Positions 13,001 to 23,735 of a stretch of DNA of 64,000 nt are shown one piece after another; the first letter of the stretch is position 1; every line of letters starts with the position of its first letter. Location of the stretch: positions 1-64,000 of the forward strand of contig JAPYMA010000866.1 of the NCBI GenBank assembly GCA_035041965.1. The letters are read 5' to 3'. The position numbers and the translations under genes were made by a program. This DNA is from Anisakis pegreffii (taxonomy: Eukaryota; Nematoda; Chromadorea; Rhabditida; Anisakidae). The notes below the pieces were generated by a model that saw only the letters and a program-made list of their open reading frames with translations, did no database searches and had not been told where the DNA came from.

Positions 13001-14645
13001 CCGATGTTGTCACCTCGAAGAGCTGATATTTGCACCGCTAGAACATCACCATGGAAATCCTCCACAACAATACCGTGTTCCAGCAGAGATCTTTTCGTCT
13101 TTTTCGGGTCCGCATTCGGTTTATCGCATTTATTGATGGCAACGATGATCGGCACACCAGCCTGTCGTGCGTATTCTATCGACTGAACGGTTTGCTCCTT
13201 CACGCCGTCATCTGCGGCCACCACCAATACCACCAGATCGGTGGAATTAGCGCCTCGTTGTCGCATATCGGCAAATGCCGCATGACCGGGCGTGTCCAGA
13301 AATGTCATTTGCTGCTCGTTTTCTTTGACTTAAATTCAACGCGAAACATCACTGAATTTCCAAGTAACGTTGATGCATTTTTGAACATGATTTTGCATAC
13401 AAAATGAATCAATCGAGTACGAAAAGTTGTGAATAATACGCACCTGTAAAGGCTCCAATATGCTGTGTGATACCACCAAATTCAGACTCGACAATACGTG
13501 AATGCCTCAGACAATCTAGCAGTGTTGTTTTACCGTGATCCACATGACCCATTATTGTGATCACTGGAGCACGTCGCGTCAGATCCTCTTCACATGGTGG
13601 CGGTCTTGAATTGAAATGAGAGTGCTCGCTTTTTCAGGGAAGTTATCGCTTTGAGAAAAAAAAAACGGATAAGTCACACAATCAGAACGTTCAAAAATGT
13701 TCCCACTGACTCATTTTTATTTCAATAAATCATTTCGATTTTCCAAAAACGATATTTTTATATACAAAAGTTTCCATAAGAAACATGCTTCCAAGCACAT
13801 AAATATTCCTTAAAACAACAATACTGCATGAATGTATCAAGTGATAAGGTGATTTTCCACAGACTTACAATGGAAACACATCGTCCGTTTGATGTTGCAG
13901 ATCACTTCTTCGATCTAGCTTATCCTCGTTGGGACGTGCAACTAGTCGCGGTCTCAGGTTGAACGCATTCGCAACTTTTGCTGACAGTTCCGTTTGAAGT
14001 ACTCAAATGAAAAATATCAGTAAATAAAATTAAAATCTCCATATCAAGTGAAACCTGGCACTGAGAATTTATTTGCCAATCAATCAACGAGTATCAAAGA
14101 AGGACCACATCGAACCTTTATTTTCGCCTAATAAGTCCACATTTTTTGGATCGATCTGCAACAGTAGTTCAGCAATATCATCATTTGTCGTACCCGTAAC
14201 ACTGGCTAGTTCACTGAAATTACCGACTTAGTTGGCTACCTATTTCAAGCGCATTGCACCATTTAAAGACGAGTTTCAGCGACATCAAATACTCCTATTT
14301 GGATGCATCGTTCCGTTTTGATTGGAACTGCACTTATTTTGAATGATAAATATTACAGAAAAAAGCACTGAATAAGCAAAGAAATAACAGAATTCTTTTA
14401 AGTTTTGTGAGTGAGATATAAACCAACCTAATGGTCATATCACTATAAATATCAACGGGTTTCTTCGAACTTTTCGTGTGTTTCACTACAACCGCCTCAA
14501 CAAATTTGCGCCTTCCTCGATTCTTTTTCGCATATTGAACCGACGATTGAGATAGACTCCGAGGATTCAGCGATGAGATGAGTGCCGAGCAGCACGGCTT
14601 CGATGATGAGAGCAAACATCGAACATTCCGTAATAAACACGACAT
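10064..14645 (-). CDS. translation initiation factor IF-2, mitochondrial (13 exons)
   Basis: GTPase that places initiator tRNA on the mitochondrial small ribosomal subunit. Exons (minus strand, 5' to 3'): 14645-14428, 14213-14116, 14001-13869, 13628-13444, 13328-12991, 12738-12645, 12451-12366, 12062-11865, 11518-11408, 11241-11043, 10892-10631, 10496-10418, 10207-10064. All phases agree and the sum is 2145 nt, 714 aa, close to the length I recall for human MTIF2 (727). The N-terminus is basic and Ser-rich without acids, as in a mitochondrial presequence. Visible in order: G1 GHVDHGKT, switch [10 protein letters not shown]3 DTPGH, G4 NKCD, G5 SAL, then domain II ([13 protein letters not shown]), a basic linker helix, domain C1 ([10 protein letters not shown]), the helix IYRLVEDL and a C-terminal C2 barrel ending WNPPGF. 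The acceptors of exons 4 and 5 are the least certain. The intron after exon 11 starts with GC, not GT. It is divergent from the xylosyltransferase gene. Confidence 0.95.
11587..11656. repeat. perfect-armed hairpin inside an mtIF2 intron
   Basis: AGCTAAATAATTCACTTCA on the left is the exact inverse complement of TGAAGTGAATTATTTAGCT on the right. An inner stem of AGTAAAAGTTA against TAACTTTTACT is also paired, around a loop of about three bases. It lies in the intron between exons 8 and 9 of the mtIF2 gene (11519-11864). A short direct repeat of AATTCAACAATGAAA follows at about 11660 and 11691. It could be a tiny inverted-repeat element or simply an AT-rich cruciform. Confidence 0.75.
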
Positions 14646-15637
14646 ATATCCGTACTATCTACCTCCAAATACCTGCAGTTCGTTACGTTATGCAAATGTT
14701 GCTATTGGAAACTAATACTTCCTAATCCACTGAAACATTATATGCACAGTGAATTCCTCAAAAATTCGAAGGCAATTGTTCAGGACGGCACTCCAATTCT
14801 ACTATCAAAATTCAAATTGAAAAAATTCAAATAAAATTATCAAAATTCAAATAATTCAAAACTATTGCAAAACGCACGTAAAAAACTCTTTGAATAAGCC
14901 ATGAATAAAAATCTATTCTTTGAATAAATTTACAGTTATACTTATGGCAGCTTGCTTTTCAAAACAAACGCAATTTTTTCCTGAAAGAAACGGAAACACA
15001 TCGATAAATTGGAATTCACGTGGAAATCCAAAAGCACACAGCTGAATAAAGAGTGAAACAGCTGTAGTGCAAAATCGCTCTAACGTGAAATGTGTCTTCT
15101 CGCCACACCCTTAACATATGTTTGGCGGCAAGATCTTTGATGCAATACATAATGTACATCTTCAAAAAAAAACACGTTATATGCAGATTTTCTTCAGTGA
15201 ATATTTCACGAAGTTCCTTTCATTTACTTTCCATGATATTTTTTGTATTCAATCATTCACAGGAGTTTTATCTATTTGAATTGAATGCAAAGGTGCATTT
15301 ATAGTGTAGACTTTAAGTTGTGAATTTATCACTTAACAAAAAGCTGATGGGGCTGTTTGGATTCGGATGGAGGTGTGAATTCGCACAGGAAACGGAGTTC
15401 AGCCTGACAAATTCTATATCTCGTCCGAACCTCACGGCTTCATCGTTTATCGTTAACTCCGTTAAAAATCCGCGAATATTCTCCTTCCTAGAAGCAGAGT
15501 TCTGGAACTCGGAATCCGTTTACCTCGGAAACTTCAGATGATATCTATTAATTTATCGTTCTAGGTAATGCGCTGCTCATCATCCGACTGATATTCCTAG
15601 CGAACCTCAGTGCAGTCAAACCTAGGAACGTGCAGTT
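14646..15637. promoter_or_regulatory. shared intergenic region between two divergent genes
   Basis: The mtIF2 start (14645, minus) and the xylosyltransferase start (15638, plus) face away from each other across about 990 bp. Both promoters must therefore lie here or in the first exons. No clear TATA box or known operator was recognised. Open frames at 15092-15304 and 15320-15541 have no recognisable domain, and the second could belong to the 5' UTR or an unrecognised upstream exon. Confidence 0.45.
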
Positions 15638-18600
15638 ATGTCGTCCTGTCCACTGCTACGACCAAATTTTCGTTATTTGGCATTTATTGTATTCACACTC
15701 TTCTTCATTAATATTATTCTACTCACACATATCGCTGACCTTCATCTCTATGTTCAGCAAATTTTCAAGGTATTCGTTGGCATAGTTTCAGAATTATTTA
15801 TAATATGGAATTCATTCAGTGGTTTGGTATGGGAGCGGAAAATATCCCTTGAAGCCAGGAGAATCCCTGTCAAATTAAGCGAAAACGGAATTGAAATTTC
15901 GTTTCCGTAAATTATTTCCCGTATTGAAACAAGATATATTGTTTGTATAGGCGAAGAAATAGTGCTTGCAATGTTGGTGGGGTTTCATGAAGGAATTTAT
16001 TTCAATTTCATAGAATTAGAAGTTTAGAACGTTCAAACAACGGCGAGCTTATCGAATTCTGAAGATAGGACACAATCGGTGGACGCATCAGATGAGTGCG
16101 TTATCAGCGAAAATTTGGCGTTGAGTGCGTTGTCTCGAATGAACACGGAAGCATGTCGTCGAGAGGCGAAGCAACTCATTTGTGCAATCAATAAGACCAC
16201 TTCTCAGACTCTGCCCAATACTTGTCCTCGATACGGTCTGTGATTCACTCGGTTTTCATTTGCGATAATTCCGCATTCCCCGCAGACTAACGATTATTTT
16301 GAATGGATCACATCCAGGGTCCCAACTAGCGAATACTCCCATCCCAATTGTAAGTTCGTTCCGAGTATTTACGTGTCCGCCAACAACACGTGAAAGCGTT
16401 CATTCGAATAGTTTGTGGCCTCTTTTTCAGGATATTTCGTGAATTTTAGCCATCATACTATAATCACGTAAGCAAGTAATTCTCCTCTATAAGTCCAGCA
16501 CTGGATTGCGTTTGAAGGTTTCATAATCAGTTTTGCCTCTAAAATTTGTCGAAGTCAATTTCAGATGATGTCCAACGAGGAAGTTATGTTGGATGTTATA
16601 TGGACAAGAAATCAGCGCGCGTCTTGACTGGTCATACTTATCGTTTCAAGCAGAACAACTCACCGCAATATTGTGTGAATCAGTGCCTACGAGCCGGTTA
16701 TCTTTATGCAGGTGAAAAAACGATTTTGTGATAATTTCACACATATTCCAATGCTCGGGAGTAATTTCGATTCAGTGCGATAAATTCAATTTCGTACTTG
16801 CATTTTGGTTGATTGCTTGCTTGGGATGAATAACGTGATTTGCTTTTTCCTGTTGAAGGAGTCGAATTTAAAGAGGAATGTTTTTGTGGTGATTCGCTGA
16901 AATATGAAACAAAAACACTGGTGGAAAATTGTGAACGTTTTGAGTGCCCAAATAATGCTGCTGCAAACAAATGTGGTGGATACGAAGCGTTGTCGGTCTA
17001 TAGAACTGGATTAACTGGTAAAATATTATTTGGCATTTTATTCACCGGATCAGAAATTTTCAACTGAACGACAGAATTTCACGTCGTCTGATTTCAACTT
17101 AAGCGTGTGAGACTTTTATTGGATTAGATAGAGTGTAATTGATATTTCAGACAAAAGTATTCGTTTGGTGAGTTATATGGAACCGAATTTAACCGAAAAT
17201 TCTGATGTTCAGATATTGTTTTTGTTGCAGTTGAACGGTCGCAATGTTCGGCAGGTTTGTGTCTTCTCATATTATTTTAATGCTATAAATGTGATTGCGT
17301 TTTGAGAAGTGGTAAAATATTTGGATGAAATTAATTGGTTTTTATGTTCAAGATCATTCGCATGTTGAATGTAATCTACTCACCAAAGCATCTCTACATC
17401 GTACATGTTGACAGTCGACAGTGGTTTATGCATTATGGTGAGTATTATTGAATTGTTTTTTGGTGCTGAAATATGTTCGCGTAATCAGTTTGAAACTGCT
17501 GACTTGTTGCTTTGCGTCGTTGAGTTATACTGCTTGATCGCTTTCTTGTAAGTGGAGTGTGTGCATTTTAGAAATGAAGAAATTTGCCGATCGAGCAAAG
17601 GCAAATGGATTGAAAAATATTCACGTAATCGAGAAGCGACACGCCACCATATGGGGTGCCGCAAGCCTTCTGTCGATGTACTTGGATGCGGTTAAGTGTG
17701 CACTCGAGGAAATGGGATGGCTGAATTGGGATTTCATTTTAAATCTGAGTGAGACGGATTTCCCGTTGCTGTCACTTCAGGAGTTGGAGTATCATTTGGC
17801 CAGGTAACATATGGATGAATTCCTCCTCCTCTTCTGTATTGAACTCCTCATTCGGTATATCTCATTTTAATGTGAAACAAGTGCAAATATCTAATTTTTC
17901 GTTCGTATTTTTGAGCCGTCAGCTTTTCCAAAAGTTATAATTTTATTACTCTTATTATGAATTATTTCAGGAATAAAGGTTATAACTTTCTCAGTAGTCA
18001 TGGTTATGATACGGCTCGTTTCATACAAAAGCAGGGCTTAGAATATGTCTTCTTTGAATGTGAAAGTCGAATGTGGAGACTTGGGAAGAGGCTAGAACTT
18101 TGTTACTACTTCCAATCATTCATTCTTAAATATATTATATTTGTCCTGAATGCTTCAATCAGTAACTTCTTTATAAATGTACGAAACGGAAACTCAATAC
18201 AGAAAATTGAACCTAATAGTTCATTTGTGATTTGTTCATTTCAGATCCGTTTTCCCAGATTCAATTCGTTTCGATGGTGGATCTGATTGGCTGGTTTTAA
18301 GCCGTGACTTTGCACAATTCGCGCTTACCAACGACGCTCTTGTGCGATCGTTGCGTGAAATGTTCGCTAACATTTTACTGCCTGTGGAAAGTTTCTTTCA
18401 TACGGTGCGTCAATATGGTGCTTCTGCTTCTCCATATTTCTCCATGGCGAATGTCCTATCAAAAATGACCATTTGATTGTTATTTTCTACAGCTATCGGC
18501 AAACTCAGTGTATTGTAATCGTACGATCAAAGGGAATTTGCGTTTAACGAATTGGAAACGAAAGCAAGGATGTCGTTGTGCGATGCTGAAGAAGGTGGTG

Positions 18601-20545
18601 GACTGGTGTGGATGCTCTCCGTTGGTATTCGCCGCCATGGATACGTCTAAATACGCAGTTGAGGTGATTGAAAAATGAATTATTTTTGGTGCCCCAATGA
18701 CTTATTCAAGAGGATTGCATTGGTGCGACGCTACGTTATGGTTGTGATGTATTCGCTCGTAGTGTAATTGTTTGTAATTGCGTAATGACCGATGGTCACT
18801 TCAGACTGCCAAGAAGAAAGCAGTGTTCTTTGGACGTAAATTCGATAGTTTCATAAGTCAGTCAGCAATTGCTCAAGCCGAATCGCAAGCATTCAGAAAT
18901 ATGGCACCGAATTTTGTGAATCGGCGACATGTATCGTTTGAACGTGTTTGGATCAATTTTTATAATCGTATCGCCGATAAATCACGTTGGTTTATCGAAT
19001 CATTCACTACTCTGTTATAAGATCAATTCAATTTTTGGTACAGGAAATCAATTAGTGCAATGATTTAATGCTTGTTGCAATTTATTTGCCCATTTGATTG
19101 ATACTTTTACGTGGTTGTGATCGTTGAATCTGTTTTTGTTTCGGAAACTAGTATTTGAGGTGTAAGGCACCGGAGTAAGGCACTGCTTGTAGATATTATT
19201 ATTGGTAGATTAGTCTTGAGTACGACACCATTCACTAAGATCAGTATTAGCTAGGTGAATGAACGGCTATGTGGATTTCATGAAACTACGCCAAACCATT
19301 TAGGATCTGCAGCCGTCCAGATTTAGACCTTCTTTTCAGTGCTGTTGCATGCATGGGCGGAAACTATATTCAGTTTGAAATCACACGAAACGGCGGCATC
19401 GATGGGCGGATGTGAATTTGTGGATTTGATTGAACTTCATCTGTACAAAGAAAGTGATGATGGTGACGTGAGAACGATTGTGGATTGTGAGGTGCTGTGT
19501 GGCAGTGCTGATGAACACTCAACAATGGTCATTGAATTGTTAGTATCACCAAAAAGTGATATCGTTCTGCTAAACAACGATGCGATCGTTGATGGCTATC
19601 GACTCGTCGACTTGAAAGTGGGCACTGATTTGGAATTGAAACAAGAGGTGTATCGGAACTATGCGTCTGTTTTCTCACAGGTCACTTCAGTATCGTATTC
19701 GTTACACTTTGATAATATCTTCAATACGCTCAATAATAAGATCAATTCACTTAATAATAGTTGTTTGAAATAATAATAATAATTTGTGCGATGTGAAACT
19801 CTTCGAGATGATGTTAATATTGATTTTGTGTTTGCATCAATACAGTATGCAAGGAATGTGATTGAAGTGAGTGAAATATGATCACTTTTAAAACTTCTGA
19901 AGTCACCAAAGTTTTGCACAGTTTTTAACATATTGTTTTATGAAAACAACAGAATCGTTTTTAGTGTGATAACGATTTGTGAATTGTTATTGAATATTGC
20001 AGGATGATGCGATAACGGCAAAATTGAGTTGGCAGCGTGTCGAAGATCAACCGACAACAGTTTCTGCGAATTTCTCGAGTCCTTTCGTTGATGCCGAATG
20101 GACCGATCCGTTGGGTCGACTCGTCAAAGCGTCAACCGTTCCATCGTATGATTCCATTTATGGATCGCAAATTGTTACTCTGCTAGCCAACGAAACGCTT
20201 GCGCCATCGATTGGTGAATGGCAGTTGAATATTTGGGCAGCAGCTGCTTTGGGAGGACCACCTGCTTCTGCTGGGACCAGCCACAAAGCAAAGACGGCGA
20301 GAACACATTTAGCTTCAGTCAATTTTGCCACATTCCCGTCGGATGGTCGCGATTTGAACAAGAGTTTAATTAGGAAATATTTTACGGTGATGGATGCGTG
20401 TATTGTGAATACAACAGCAAAACCAGATGGCGTGCTTTTGAACAGTTCAGCGAATTGCTCGCAAACACTGTGGAGTCATCACTCGCCGGATCCGAAATCC
20501 GAATTTAACTTTCACAGATTTTTAGCGGATAAAACGGATCGTTGA
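15638..20545 (+). CDS. peptide O-xylosyltransferase (SQV-6/XYLT type), 14 exons
   Basis: Golgi type II membrane enzyme that adds xylose from UDP-xylose to core-protein serines, starting the glycosaminoglycan linker. Exons: 15638-15769, 16028-16239, 16318-16349, 16565-16711, 16859-17017, 17151-17254, 17353-17437, 17572-17803, 17971-18090, 18245-18404, 18493-18663, 18805-18985, 19340-19680, 20003-20545. The sum is 2619 nt, 872 aa, in phase throughout. Exon 1 encodes the signal anchor (about residues 12-30). The stem has the conserved [13 protein letters not shown]. Exons 4-5 form a Cys-rich WSC domain ([22 protein letters not shown]). The glycosyltransferase core shows [66 protein letters not shown] and VDWCGCSP. 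The C-terminus keeps SPDPKSE. Intron 9 starts with GC. The ends of exons 3 and 12 (weak donor GTTGGT) are the least certain. WSC is found in the C. elegans enzyme but, as I recall, not in the human ones. Confidence 0.95.
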
Positions 20546-22304
20546 GTTGTGTCGTGTTGCAAGTGATTCGTTTCTTTTTTTTGTGGTATCGCTGAAATGA
20601 TTTGAGTGCGAAAAATTCTGCATTCAGTTTTGTTCAGTTCGATATATTTGTGCTTGTCTCTGCTCGTGTGTAGTGTGTGTATGGATTTTGAGTAGGAGCG
20701 TTTTCGTTATAATATTTAACGTTTTGTCAAACGTTTTACCCTTTAAAGTTGTGTCTGCTCTGATGTTTCTTTGTGGAAATATTTTGAAAATCTGTTGAAT
20801 ACATTTCCAGAACGAGTTGCTCTCATGTGTTTTTATTCGAACAAAACGTGATAACTTTGAGCGTTTTTATCAATGTTTTGTTAAAGTTTTGATGTCTTTT
20901 TGAATTGTTATTTGCTAACAGTTGATTTTTAATCAGTGCATTCTCGGGTTTTTTCTGTGTACATTTTTAGTATAATTAGTTTTACCTCAGTTCATCAAGT
21001 CGTATGCAATAACAACACAATATAAGAGATGTTTATTCAGTTTTTTATTGTTGTTTAAATAATTTGAAAATGTGGCTATGTTTTGCATTTTCCTCTTTGT
21101 CAATTTTGTCATCTGTGAATTTGTTATTCAGTTTCTCAATTGCTTTTTTAACGCTCGTTTTCACTTCTGGAGTCACCACTTTCCGACTGTTAATTTTACA
21201 TTGGCGTTCGTCATATTTATTGTTAGAAAAATTTTATTTGCACTTTTTCTTATTAAAATGAGGTGCTGCTGTTCCAGTGATTTTTGTGAAGAGTTGTTGT
21301 GAATGTTCGTGTATTTCTCAGTTTGATGAAACTGTCTTGGACAATAATTTATTTGTTTGTGGTAGATATTGTGACTTGTGTGTATGTACTCTCGATATGG
21401 TTTGTTTTGACACTAATAATTGTTTATTACAACACTATGCAATATGTTTTTAAACCTCGTCTGTGTCGCTGATGATTCGAGAATTTTGAAAATATTTTTT
21501 TACGTTTCACTGTTGAGAATTTGTAATAAGTTGGTGCTGTCAAGTGTATTTATAAATGTTTGCGTGATGCTCAAGGCTGTTTGTTTATTCGTTTCAGTGA
21601 TTCCATTTCTGTGCGATGTTGATTAGATGATGCCAAACTTATTTAGTTGTAAGCCTCATTCACGATTTGCTTTTGCACATCTTGAAAGTTGCAATATCCT
21701 CAGAGAATGCGTTTTCTTCGAGAAAAAATTGAGCTCTTCCTAAAGAGATATTCACATTAAGGAGTGTCCTATAGAAGAAAGATTATACTTAAATTGCTAC
21801 GATTCGGATCGGTTCCTTTTTTTACATTTCAATTTCGAATCAACGACTTAGTTTCACTGTTTTGTTTTTGAAGTTTCGATAGAAAAGAATTTGTCCTCAT
21901 ATTGTTGTGCACATCAGAATGTGAGTTTGTTGAAGTGATCGAAACCACGTACGCATAATAAAATTGGTTTGAAATAAACGTTTTTTTTCGCATTACGTAG
22001 TGAAATGGCTTCAAGTATCCATTGTTGAACATGTGTTTAGTGAGAGGAGACGTTGTGGTGGTCGCTCGTTCAGACAGATTAAGCAACACTGGAAAGTGGG
22101 AACTTTTAAGGCAGTAAAAACGCTTTTCATAAGTGAAGTGCGGTAAAAGATGGGAACTAATATTGGAACAATGTTTCCGTTTAGCAAAAGAAAACGATGG
22201 CGAGAATATCGTTTTGATAAAGAAGCGAATGCGTGAGTAACTTTAGGCTGAAGTGAATTTAAGGCATTACTTTTCCTATGAATTTTGCTTGTTCACTTCT
22301 ACAG
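20546..22304. other. intergenic between xylosyltransferase and dioxygenase genes
   Basis: T-rich strand bias and many TTTG/GTTT words from 20560 to 21640, with no conserved exon. Open frames at 21064-21302 and 21420-21626 are short, rich in hydrophobic codons from the T-rich strand, and match nothing I know. A possible small upstream exon of the next gene (22150-22232, ATG to a GTGAGT donor) does not keep phase with the dioxygenase frame at the 22304 acceptor, so I leave it out. Confidence 0.4.
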
Positions 22305-22334
22305 TGTGGTTGTTCTCCTGATAGCGCAGTTGAA

Positions 22335-23735
22335 ATGTCGCGCAGTCTCTATCAGTTGCGGGCAGCAGCAATAAAATCGCTTTGTTACACATTGTCGCCA
22401 TTCAACAAAATTAATCTTCCTCGAAACGTGATATGTGATCACATTCGAATTGTTTTCTCAAAAACACTGATTGATTGCAAACAGTGTGCACACATTTCGT
22501 TCTATTGTAGAATAAATTCATGTTTTGATTGCAGGTTCTGTTTGCAGTTTATGCATGAAGATAGCTTGGTGATGATGGAACGTCATGCACTGCGACACTT
22601 TTTGAAAAATGCATCTCATTTAGCGCATCGTCTCTCGATTCTCTCTAGTGCGAAATCAAGCCCAAGTACGGTAACGTGCTCAACATCAAGTGATACCTCA
22701 ACGATTGTGTCCGATTTGTGTGCGTTAATGAATCAGGTAACAGCGAAAGTGCTCGCCATTGAACTGCCCGACGACATAGTGCTCAGCTATACAAAAGCAC
22801 CGTTCCATTACGCGGACATCTACGAGGATCATTTGATGCACGCTTGTCTGTTCGGTTTCACCCGGAAAGCCGTTCAGATGCCTTTGCATGATCACTCGAG
22901 AATGCACGGATTCGTGAAAGTGATTCGTGGCTCAATGACAGTGTCGTCGTATTCGTGGTTGTCCGAAGACGACGAGCAACGCGAATGCAACAGAAATATT
23001 ATTCGCTCACTCTATGGGCGACCTGTCAGGTAACTAGAAAATACATTTAATACCTTGAGAAAATTTATAGATCATAGCGTTTTTGAGAATCACAAAACGT
23101 TCACAAGCTGCAACTGATTGTTGCAGCTTACATTCAAGTGTCATTATTGCTGATGAATTCGACTCTGCTCACCGCATGCAAATTGTAATCAAATACAGAA
23201 CAGATTCACAAAGATGTGTGAATCTTACTGGCATATTGATGAACGATGCGCAACAGTTGAAGATATCTGTGCATCATTTCATCAGTGAATTACGGCCGTC
23301 CTCTTTCATTCCATATCCACCATCAGCTTGAAAGTCGTTCTTAGTCGTTCAACAATGGAAAATACATACGCAATTGCACTATGCGAAAGTGCTCGTGCAC
23401 ACTCGGAAGTTCTATTCACTGTAATTCTTGTTTTGATGTGTGAAACGTATGAAATTTCAAGATATGAAGGTACAATCAAAAGGAATAGTGAAGACGAATG
23501 CGTACATTTGGATCCAGAACGCGGTAATCTTCATTCAATGGAAGCACTCGAAGCTGGAACCACATTCTTCGATCTGTTGGTGCCTGGATACGGTGATCGA
23601 CCGTGTACATTTTATGAGATCAAACCGGGCGATTCGCAGCTGAACGGCTCGGATATTTGCTTCGTTCGAACTGTGCCCATGCCAACATCCTATTATTGCG
23701 AAACGATACCTTACGATCAGATTTTTCGCCTTTGA
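22335..23735 (+). CDS. 2-aminoethanethiol / N-terminal cysteine dioxygenase (ADO, PCO family)
   Basis: Cupin-fold non-haem iron enzyme that adds O2 to thiols: cysteamine and N-terminal cysteines of proteins in animals, an oxygen-sensing role. Exons 22335-23029 and 23462-23735 join in phase (AG|A) with GTAACT donor and TTTCAAG acceptor, giving 322 aa. If the in-frame 120-nt stretch 22428-22547 is an intron (GTGATA...TTTGCAG, Cys-rich and unlike the family when translated) the protein is 282 aa, near the roughly 270 aa of human ADO. The start ATG lies 30 bases after a good acceptor (TTCTACAG, 22304), which would suit spliced-leader trans-splicing. Metal ligands are visible: PLHDHSRMHG (two His) and GNLHS (third His). 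The C-terminal half carries EAGTTFFDLLVPGYGDRPCTF and ends SYYCETIPYDQIFRL. The Cys-Tyr pair may be altered (see findings). Confidence 0.9.

Noticed and set aside
12761..13407. Open frames of 141 and 118 codons on the plus strand
   Set aside because: They lie antisense to mtIF2 exon 5, whose minus-strand translation has the GTPase motifs.
16240..16317. In-frame TGA between xylosyltransferase exons 2 and 3, first suspected to be a nonsense mutation
   Set aside because: A 78-nt intron (GTGATT donor, CATCCAG acceptor, phase 2 on both sides) removes it and keeps the frame.
22150..22232. Possible first exon of the ADO gene (ATG to GTGAGT)
   Set aside because: Joining it to the acceptor at 22304 puts the dioxygenase frame out of phase and meets a stop.
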